This document shows positions 21,481 through 29,564 of a stretch of DNA of 32,828 nt, piece after piece. This DNA is from Asparagopsis taxiformis. Lineage: Eukaryota > Rhodophyta > Florideophyceae > Bonnemaisoniales > Bonnemaisoniaceae. The notes under the pieces were generated by a model. The model was not told the DNA's origin. It was given only the letters and a program-made list of their open reading frames with translations, and did no database searches. The translations under genes were made by a program, and so were the position numbers. Location: the NCBI GenBank assembly GCA_030407315.1, contig JALQPE010000769.1, positions 1-32,828 of the forward strand, given 5' to 3'. How positions within the stretch are numbered: position 1 is the first letter of the stretch; the number at the start of each line of letters is the position of its first letter.

Positions 21481-21954
21481 GATATTTGAACTGATTTTGC
21501 GGCGAGATATTTCTTACGACAAACTGCCCTCTACTTAAAATTTATCAAACATCAGCGATTGGTGAATCGTTTCCTACACAACCCACTCACTGGTCGCGAC
21601 GAGATCTGCGAAGCTACATACTGAACTCGAACTACTCGCTGTGCCAGACGAGCACATGAACCCAAACATAACCCCGAATCTGCAGCACCTGACCACAACT
21701 GCGCTCTTGGCATCCATTTCTTTCGCTTTTCCTCTCCACAACCGTTTCACTCCACTAACCAACATTCCGTTTCCCCCTTCCACATCCTTCAACCGCTTCC
21801 ACCGTTCCATCCACACGTCTTCCCTCGAATCGTACTCCCCTTCTCTCCCGCAAGTCACGCACCATCAGTACTCACACGTCTGTTCAACCCAGTATCCTAC
21901 ACTGCATTTCATATCCCTGCCTCGTCAGCACCACTGCCTATTTTCCCATTAACC
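21481..21954. other. Unassigned, pyrimidine-rich on the plus strand
   Basis: CCT-, TTC- and CAC-like words dominate 21640-21950 and keep a frame open by composition (21641-21952). I see no domain. It separates the convergent DET1 and oxidoreductase copies and could include their 3' flanks. Confidence 0.4.
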
Positions 21955-22734
21955 AACCACCCATGTCAACAAATCGCTGAGAAACAATCTCTGTGTACTG
22001 CCGGAGCGGACCTTTGAAATCGACATCAAAAGACATCATAATTTTGTTCTCTTCATAGTCACCAAATTCAAAATGCATGTGCAGCATTGAGAACTCCCGC
22101 CAATTCCGAATCCATCGTCTCCTTGAATGTCACTGATAATTTCTTCGAGGAGACTCCACAACCAGATAATTAACGGCGGCTCGTGAAGTGTACCATCAGA
22201 GATCTCCCTTACTGCCCTGTGGTTCCAGGTGTGGATTGGATCTGATGTCATTCTTGAAAGCTGGAATTGGGAGGGGAAATGTCCGATTCAACTGAAGTAC
22301 ATCTCCGAGCTCGTGAGACTTGATGACATCTCGGATGATCCCAGCGCGTAACGAGTGCAGGACTTGCGTCCCATCCAGAAAAACACGCCAGAATCGCGGC
22401 AAGCATCAATGATGGACTGGACGTCCTTGGCGCAATTGAGAGGCTTGTCCACAATGATGTGCTTTCCCGCCTTTGCTCACCGAATAGCTCAATCTGTGGT
22501 TAGACTGGTCAGAAGCAGGATGTAAACAGCATCAATAGGCTCCTCAAGAAGCTGCCTGTATGTACATGTACGCGGGATGATTCTAGCCTTTGCGAAACAA
22601 AGAGCTTTTTCTATATCTCTTTATGCGACGACTTCGCAGACAGAACTAGGAACGGGTTCAAGCCAATTGAGGAATTCTCGCGCAATGGATGCTTCGGAGA
22701 GACTGCCAAACTTCACGGGAGATTGTGAAGACAT
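21955..22734 (-). pseudogene. Gfo/Idh/MocA-family oxidoreductase, broken copy
   Basis: Members of this family are NAD(P)-dependent dehydrogenases of sugars and related diols. The minus-strand ATG at 22734 opens a Rossmann-type start (VKFGSLSEASIAREFL). It continues with SVCEVVA, the stretch EEPIDAVYILLTS, and AGKHIIVDKPL, which holds the Lys of the family's EKP motif. Next come VFFLDGTQVLHSLR, GDVLQLNRTF and GDLGWYTSRAA, and the tail NKIMMSFDVDFKGPLRQYTE. This order and spacing fit the trans-dihydrodiol/D-xylose dehydrogenase branch, though substrate is inference. Lesions: TAA near 22618, TGAs near 22508 and 22500, a frameshift near 22395, a TGA in GDL-WYT (about 22200) and another shift near 22130. 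No introns are needed. Confidence 0.8.
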
Positions 22735-23278
22735 TTTGATCGTCACGTACCTTGGTGACGCCGGATGAGAATTTGCCGCCAAGAAAGCTATAATATTTAT
22801 GAGGGGCGGCTTGTGATTAGCAGGGCTGAGAATACAATATCAAGACAGAACAATGTTTCCCTGTTGTACCTCCGAGAACAGATTTGAATATGTTGAAGCA
22901 CCTTCGTTGACTTAGCTTGGCAGGATCAAAACTAACAGTAGATGCCGACCTCAGGTGCGTTGTCCACGCGATTACTGATGCTAGGAACATGTACTTGGCA
23001 TTTTACAATTGACCATAGCGCCATTTCTGACAATCCAGGACTCGTTTTCGCTGTGCCGTCGATGGACTGATCTCTTTGCACCCACCGTGCAAATCACACA
23101 ATTCAAGCGTTGAATTCTCAAGTCTCACATGCTTGAAAGAAACACATGCAATTTATCGCCGGCTACACTGCTGGTCAGTGGCGATCAACAAGTGACTAAA
23201 CTGAGCATGGAGAACCTCTGTCGCTTACACATCATTTAAATAAAATTGAGCATTACAAGCTTACTATCCTGCCAACTT
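22735..23278. other. Unassigned upstream flank of the oxidoreductase copy
   Basis: No coding signal or long repeat is visible. It lies between the start of the minus-strand oxidoreductase copy and the 3' end of another minus-strand gene remnant, so it may retain an old intergenic region. Confidence 0.4.
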
Positions 23279-23640
23279 TTACACCCTCGCATAGACCATT
23301 TGTTTTAAAGCCGCCACATGCCGAGCATAGTCTTCTCTATCTATCGAGAATAAAGAATTGAACCACTCACTTGTCACCTGCCTGCATTGCATTCTCTTTT
23401 GGTCTGTGCGGCATTGGAGAAATCTTCCTAAACGTCCTACTTCGTGTTTTTCTACACGGTTTGGAGCCCTTGATTTTCTAGAACCGCTCCAAATTTGCCT
23501 TTTAACTGAACGGCACATCATAGCATACCCTTCTCCCTTCCACCAACCTTGAGGAAATGCGAACGATGCATGGGTACAATCTCAACGTCCGCCTTCCGAA
23601 ACAACTTATTCCTCAAAGCATCTCGCCGTGAAACGTCATC
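23279..23640 (-). pseudogene. 3' end of an unrecognised conserved-looking gene
   Basis: On the minus strand, consecutive pieces in shifting frames give a protein-like sequence: ADVEIVPMHRSHFLKVGG (about 23600-23545), a short VPF-like link, then HEVGRLGRFLQ, EWFNSLFSIDREDYARH and VAALKQMVYARV, ending in TAA at 23279-23281. The charged and aromatic pattern looks like a folded protein rather than random translation, but I cannot name the family. The remnant is cut on its N-terminal side by the inverted repeat at 23681. At least two frame breaks and stops make it non-functional. Confidence 0.45.
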
Positions 23641-23680
23641 TTCTCACCCTGACTGACTCGATTGCATTAGTTACCATCTC

Positions 23681-24740
23681 AGAAATTCTAAAATTTCTGG
23701 CAGAAAAAACTACAAAAAACATCGATTTGGGGGGCCGAAAGTGCCGTACGGCACACCCCCATCTCAAAAACATGTTCACTTGTGCATGTTTTTGAGAATA
23801 GCCCAAAAAATAAAGCAATTCAGGTCGCCTAACTTGGCCACAACGGCCCCAGAAGCCATCCAGTGCCCCGAGCGGCCCCGAGTTCCTCCCTCCCCCGCTC
23901 ACGCCCATACTATGGAAAAAGTAGTACTTTTTAACCGTTCCAGTCAGCCTCACCAATGCCTTCACCTCCACGTCATACTCCTCCGCTCAGCTGGTCAACC
24001 TGGACGTGCAGTGGACGTGCTCGTCGTCTTCAACTTCCACAATTGTAGAACAATACCACGACAACTACACCTATCGCGGAGCTCACCCATCAGTGGTGGA
24101 CTTCGATAAATGTCTGCTACTATTGCCCTCGAGTCCACCGACATTTGGACATCCAGCCAGCATTGGTTGCTGCTCTGCTATCTCATTCGTTCTCCGTTGC
24201 ATGTACATGCGTCGGAGTATGACTGAGGTGACAGTTCAAAACGTTGTTGACCAGTGGTACACCTGGGAAGTACTTCAATGTGCAGCAGCTGACACACACA
24301 CACATATAAACACGTACGGCTCGCACGCCACGCCACTGACGCGAACGTCAGTACCGTGCTGCAGTGTGTGCGCTCCGTGCAATAGCAGGATGACAATGGG
24401 TGCAGCCATTTCCATCCGGCTGCCGACCAGGATAGCCCCTCGCATCCGATGGCCTGTTGTCGGTACGGTAGCTCCGTGCGATAATAGCCTGCTTCATTGT
24501 TGCAATGTGTGCAGGTGCGCAATATACGACTAACCTGAAATGGACGTCCGGTGGATGTCCGGCTCAATTAAATTGCAATGCTGCCCAGCCCAGAGATGTT
24601 GAAATTTCGGGTTGAGGAAAAATTGCAAAAAAGTATCGATTTGGGGGGTCGAGAGTGCCGTACGGCACACCCCCATCTCAAAAGCATGTTCACAGGTGCA
24701 TGTTTTTGAGAATAGCCCAAAAAATAAAGCAATTCAGGAC
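23681..24740 (+). repeat. Right inverted repeat of the hairpin family, about 1.06 kb
   Basis: This is the inverted counterpart of 16187-17354. Together they enclose 17355-23680. Long blocks look identical, including a 129-codon open frame present word for word in both. A ~110-base gap near 23970 is the chief difference. On its right it merges into the tandem array of related units. Confidence 0.88.
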
Positions 24741-27060
24741 GTCCGCCGGACATAGGCTTGATTCTAATTTGGCCACAACGGCCCCAGAAGCTACCAAGCG
24801 CCCCGAGCGGCCCCTCCCCGCTCACTTACCCACTCACGCCCATCTTGCAGAAACGTTCCTGCTGGCCTCATCCATGCCTTCACATCCACATCATAATCCT
24901 CTGCTGAGCTGTTCAGCTTGGACGCTCACTGGAAGTACTCGTCTTCGACGTCCGCCAATGCAGGACAACACCATGAATACTAAACCCACCGTGGATCTCA
25001 GTCATCAACGGTGGGCGTCCTATAAATGACTGCTATAGAACCATTGCCCCAAGCCCTCCAATTTGGACGCTCAGCCAACAGCGATTGCTGCTCTACCTCC
25101 TTGGTCGTTCTCCGATGCATGTAAATGCGTCAAAGTACGACCGATGGGGCAGTCCAAACGTTTTGCACCAGTGCACGCCTAGGGATACCACAAGGTTCGT
25201 CGTACACACACAAACACACAAACAACCACGCACTGCAGCACCCAACTTTCGCATGCGTCAGTGATGTGCTGCTGCAGTGTGTATGCGCCGTGCGGTAGCA
25301 AGATTTCCATGCTTGCAGCGATTGACATCCAGACATCCAGCTGCCGACCAGGGAAGCCGTTTGCAGCCGATTCCCTCTTGTCTGCATGGCATCTCGGTGC
25401 TCTCAACACTTGCTTAGTTGCTGCGATGCGAGCAAATGTGCAGCAATCGCCTAACTTGAAATGGACGTCCACTGGAAGTCCGGCTCGCTTACATTGCTGG
25501 TCAGCCCTGAAATTCTAAAATGTTGGGCTGCGAAATAGCTGCAAAACTGTATCCATGTGCAATATTCGACCAACCTGAAATGGACGTCCGGTGAATGTCC
25601 AGCTCAATTGCATTGCTGGCCAGCCCAAAAATTCTAAAATTTCAGTCAGAAAAAAATTGCAAAATTATATCGATTTGGGCGGTCGAAAGTGCCGTACGGC
25701 ACACCCCCATCTCAAAAACATGTTCACATGTGCATGTTTTTGAATGGCTCAAAATTCAATTCAAATCAGGGTGTCTAATCTGGCCACAACGGCCCCAAAA
25801 GAAGCCAGCCGACGCCCCGAGTGGGGCCATCGCTGGCTTCTGTAAGCACCAACTGTAAGCAAAGCCACATCTCACGAAGGGTCAATTCCAGGCTCAGGCT
25901 CAATACGCCAGGGTGAGGTTTTGGTCCTTGTTTCGGCATACTCCCACCCCACTTTCTCATGACAAACACTACTCACCCATCATGCTGCACATACTACGTG
26001 CACTTCGTATGAGCAGTGGGCCCGCCTGCGTGGTTGCTGTAATGCGTAGATGTGAGTAGCACACGAACAACCCAAAATAGACGTCTGGTGGATGTCCGGC
26101 TCTATTGCATTGCTGGCCAGCCCAGAAATTCTAAAATTTCGGGCAGAAAAAAATTGTGAAAAATCATCGATTTTGGCGGTCGAAAGTGCCGTACGGCACA
26201 CCCCCATCTCAAAAACATGTTCACATGTGCATGTTTTTGAGAATAGCCCAAATTTTAATTCAAATCAAGGTGTCTAATTTGGCCACAACGGCCCCAGGAA
26301 CCGGCCGCCGCCCCGAGTGGGGCCATCACTGGCTTCTGTAAGCACCAACTGTAAGCCAAAATCGCGTCTTACGAGGGTTCCATTCCAGGCTTTAAGCCTA
26401 AGTTATGCTAGGGTGACATCTTTTTCCCTGTTTCATCATGGTCCCGCCTTACACCTTCACGACAAACACTACTCACCTATCACGTTACTCATATTCCGTG
26501 TACTTTGTATTAGTAGTGAGCCCGCTGGCTTAGTTTCTGCAATGCGTCGATGTAGGCAGCACACGACTAACCTGAATTGGACGTCCGGCGGATGTCCAGC
26601 TCAGATGCATTGCTGGCCAGCCCAGAAATTCTAAAATTTCGGACACAAAAAAATTGCAAAAAATCATCGATTTGGGCGGGTCGATTGTGCCGTACGGCAC
26701 ACCCCCATCTCAAAAACATGTTCACATGTGCATGTTTTTGAGAATAGCCCAAATTTTAATTCAAATGAATGTGTCTAATTTGGCCACAACGGCCCCAGGA
26801 ACCGACCGCCGCCCCGATCGGGGGCTATCTCTGGCGTCTGTAAGCACCAACTGTAAGGCTAAATGGCGCCTAACGATGGGTCGATTTCAGGCTCAACACG
26901 TCAGGGACAGGTCTTGGTCCTTGTTCCATCATGGTCCCGCCCCACTCTCTCACGACCAACCTGAAATGGACGTCCGGTGGATGTCCAGCTCGATTGCATT
27001 TCTGGCCAGCCCAGAAATTCTAAAATTTCCGAAAAATCAATTTGGTGGCCCAGCATCTCC
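24541..27060 (+). repeat. Tandem array of hairpin modules
   Basis: Modules begin with GGACGTCCGGTGGATGTCC or a variant at about 24542, 25462, 25585, 26083, 26579 and 26968. Four complete ones then show CCCAGAAATTCTAAAATTTC, GTGCCGTACGGCAC (24655, 25690, 26188, 26689), CACACCCCCATCTCAAAAAC, the stem around TGTTCACATGTGCATG, and TTGGCCACAACGGCCCC. The last module is truncated near 27070. Units are about 1 kb apart on the left and about 0.5 kb on the right (506 and 496), so two spacer types alternate with one module. A CA microsatellite lies near 25204. It resembles a satellite or a tandem LTR-internal-LTR miniature element; no coding function is supported. Confidence 0.85.
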
Positions 27061-27399
27061 TGTGCCGAAAATTCCCGCAGTCACTTCTGATATACTATAT
27101 CGTAGTAGTAGTAGTAGTCTAGACGTGTTTCGCACTTGTACGCATCAGGGAAGGCGTCACGGAAGGTTGAGACTACGCTACTTTTGTACCGCGTCGTCTG
27201 AAATAGCGAGTAGTGTTTGTTGTATAGTTGTGGAGTATGCGTCTGGTGGTTTGTAAAGCTTGCAGAACGGGATAGGGATGTGGGTGGCCCTATTTTATGA
27301 ATACATGAGTACCAATATTCAATGGTGACAAAGCGGAAAGGCATAGGCTCATACATGTTTGAGATTGCATAGTATAGAAAATATTTACATCGAAATTTA
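27061..27399. other. Unassigned, with a short TAG microsatellite
   Basis: A run of five GTA/TAG triplets lies at about 27103-27118. The minus strand is open over a long distance from here to 28121, but its predicted product is Pro/His/Thr/Ser-rich low-complexity sequence caused by base skew, so I do not call a gene. Confidence 0.5.
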
Positions 27400-28040
27400 C
27401 ATGGAGCTGATGGAGGTTTTAAGGATGAGGTATGAGAGGAAGAAAATTCTTCTGTGGTATGAGGATGTGTTCTGTGGGGGGATGGAATCTTGGGATGGTA
27501 CAGGGTGAGGTGGAAATGTACGGAGTGCGGGTTTAGAATGGAGTGTGATTCGGAGAGGAGTGCCGACAAGCATATTATGGGGATAGGGGAGACGCTGCGG
27601 GGTGTTGGGGTAGTGAGGGCGGAGGAGGTGTTTAGGTGGGACCGTAGGAGGGTGCGGTTGAAGGCCCCGAGAGGAGGGGTTTTTAGGAAAGTGAGGAGAA
27701 AGAGGGGGAGGGGGTGGCGTCTGTTCTGGCTGTGGTGAGTGTGGATGTGATGGAGAAGAAGGGTGTTATTGTATTTGGGGAGGGAGGGGAGTGGGAGGAA
27801 GGGTGCGAAGTGGGGGGTTGATATGTGTTTCAGAGCGGGGAGGTTTCTGGGGAGACGGCCGGGGTGCCACCCCGCAGTGCGGGAGCGTGGGCCGGTGGTG
27901 GTGGTGTATATGGTATCGAAGATGCGGATGGCGGGGGGGGCATGGAGCAGCTGAGGGAGGGAGGGGTGGAGCAGGTCGGGTACGGGATGGGGAGTGAGAG
28001 GTTTTGGAAGAGTAAGCTGCAGGGGAAGTTTGTGTAGAGG
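27400..28040 (+). pseudogene. Unrecognised broken ORF with a zinc-ribbon-like motif
   Basis: An ATG at 27400 opens a frame (MELMEVLRMRYERKKILLWY) that ends after about 35 codons. The next frame continues with RWKCTECGFRMECDSERSAD, followed by KHIM. Here C-x2-C, a third Cys and a His could bind zinc. Downstream frames remain partly open (VASVLAVVSVDVMEKKG, then a Gly-rich piece, then GMGSERFWKSKLQGKF ending at 28035-28037). The plus strand is strongly G-rich, which favours chance open frames, so only the first 200 bases look protein-like. No family is recognised. It lies between the hairpin array and the right end of copy B and might be an original part of that transposon. Confidence 0.3.
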
Positions 28041-28404
28041 GCGAAGGAGAGGGGTTGAGGGTAGAGGAGAGAGGGTATTGAAGAACAATACGTTGCAAAG
28101 GTGATGGGGGAGAGCATGCATGGTCGAGGAGATAGGGGGTGTTTTGCCCTATTCTGAGGTAGTATGAGGACTGGTTATACGAAATCTGTACGGTAGAGCA
28201 GAAAATTAGGTATGGAATGGAGGTGTGCACCGTGGAAGCGGGGATAGGTAGCTGAAAATGCGTGCTAGAGTGGTATTGGGGGTGTTTGAGGTACAGTACG
28301 GGGGAGGTGAGCACCAACTGGAAGGGGGTGTGAGCGAGAGGATGAAAAAATTAAAGACAAAATTGGAGTCGACCGACAAGGAAAAATAGAGTGGTCGCCG
28401 TGAT

Positions 28405-28668
28405 GGATGCGGACATCCATGTCGAGCACGGCGGCAGAAATTTCTGGGGTCGAAATTTTGAATTTCTGAACCGGCGCCCGTCCTAGGTGGACATAGACAT
28501 GGCGGAAGTCCTTCCCGAGGGGGACATCCGTGGTACTAGAAACAATGGATGTCGCCCTAGTAATACTAGACGTACTAGACCGCATGGACGTCCGGTTCTA
28601 GGCGGACATCCAAAAATACTGGAGAACATGGACGTCCGCCTAGTAATACTAGGTGTACTAGAGGTTGT
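28405..28668. repeat. Subterminal repeats at the right end of copy B
   Basis: GGACGTCC or GGACATCC recurs about every 30-60 bases. The palindrome CTAGTAATACTAG occurs twice (28557-28569 and 28640-28652), each followed by a second ACTAG within ten bases. Left-end sequence carries the same words (GGACGTCC, CTAGTAC, ACTAGAAC). This matches the clustered transposase-binding sites typical of CACTA-like elements; the binding role is inferred. Confidence 0.7.
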
Positions 28669-28701
28669 GGACGTCCGCGTCCATTTCCGAGAACACAGAC
28701 G
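28669..28701 (-). repeat. Terminal inverted repeat, right end of copy B
   Basis: Its reverse complement starts CGTCTGTGTTCTCGGAAATG and differs from the left end at two of 33 positions. It is followed by TA (28702-28703) and then immediately by copy A transposase coding sequence. Confidence 0.92.
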
Positions 28702-28703
28702 TA

Positions 28704-29396
28704 ACGCTATTCCAGCAACATCGTGACACAGCTGCACAAGCGTTCCTCACCCTCGCTAGACGGCGGCCACGGCAGAAGGCCCTCCAATACATGACATGGA
28801 CATTTCCGTCACCGCGGTAAAGTCCGCCTACGTCATGGGAGGGTACGTCCATGCCGACGACTTTGACCCGCACAGTGGCATGCTTCGCCCCACAAACGTG
28901 TCGAGGCACAAGCAGCAGCGCGTCTTTGCAACTTCATCATCGGCCCCGCAAAGAGATCGCAGTACTCCTTTGTCCGTCATCTCCGGAACTGCCGATGACT
29001 ACAGAACCATATGGGTAGGGCGCGTCCTGGCACGGTACGCCTGCAGTCTCCAAACCTGTTCCACCTGTAGAACTCGCTTTCGTTCAGTATATGACCTGCT
29101 TTGCCCCAAAACCGCTGTGGGAAAAATCACTTGGGTGCATTTGTTTAAAGTGGTCCACATGGGACCCGGACAACCGGATCCGTTGACAGCAATGACACTG
29201 CATCCCACAGTGCAGGTGGTCCTTGGTTTGACCTCATTCCTGCATCTACTATATCTGGCACCGTGCACATCGTACGATAACTTTCCAGTCAAGCCATTTA
29301 CGAAACAAATGCACTGGTCGGACCACCGTTTTCTATCTCAACCGCTTCTACACCAACACTGATTACCAGTTCACAGATGATAATGAAGAAGAATAA
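28704..29396 (+). pseudogene. Plavaka-like transposase, copy A, C-terminal part
   Basis: This is the displaced 3' end of the gene that starts at 10705. From 28704 the frame reads TLFQQHRDTAAQAFLTLAR, which follows on from the last residues before 13042. After a shift near 28760 it continues with DMDISVTAVKSAYVMGG, QRVFATSSSAPQ and RTIWVGRVL, the order expected near the end of Plavaka-type proteins. Further shifts near 29190-29330 precede a plausible acidic C-terminus (YQFTDDNEEE) and TAA at 29394-29396. Adding both parts gives about 3.0 kb, or roughly 1,000 codons. No right terminal repeat follows. Confidence 0.8.
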
Positions 29397-29564
29397 ATCT
29401 AAATCGCAGCACTCTATTGATAATGTACTACATGATAAGCCTTCTAGCCAACGTCACATTTACTGCACTAATTTCACCATCCTCCATTACGCCAAAACCG
29501 TTATCAGCAGTGGCTGCATGGCGCCGCTCCATGCCCCCATACTGTGGGGCATTGATTTCGACAT

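Larger units (their letters stand above)
13044..28701 (+). mobile_element. 15.7-kb TA-flanked composite insertion (copy B with cargo)
   Basis: Both ends carry the family's 33-bp terminal repeat in inverted orientation, 31 of 33 identical, with TA outside each end (13042-13043 and 28702-28703). The insertion site lies in the copy A transposase. Removing the segment with one TA joins the left frame to the right frame with no loss, which fixes both borders to the base. The left 3.1 kb is copy B of the same transposon. The centre holds hairpin repeats and broken host gene copies, and the right 0.3 kb holds subterminal repeats. Whether the cargo was already inside when copy B transposed, or arrived later by nested insertion, cannot be told from one sequence. 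Confidence 0.82.

Noticed and set aside
24178..24567. 129-codon frame found identically at 16361-16750
   Set aside because: Both lie within the inverted repeat arms, so identity reflects arm similarity rather than selection. The opposite strand is open too, there is no known domain, and the related array unit at 24740-25640 does not keep the frame.
24541..27060. CRISPR-like array
   Set aside because: Units are 0.5-1 kb with homologous spacers and no short unique spacers; the context is eukaryotic.
27081..28121. 346-codon minus-strand open frame
   Set aside because: The product is Pro/His/Thr/Ser-rich with a Tyr run from a TAG microsatellite. The G-rich plus strand removes stops from the minus strand; no domain is visible.
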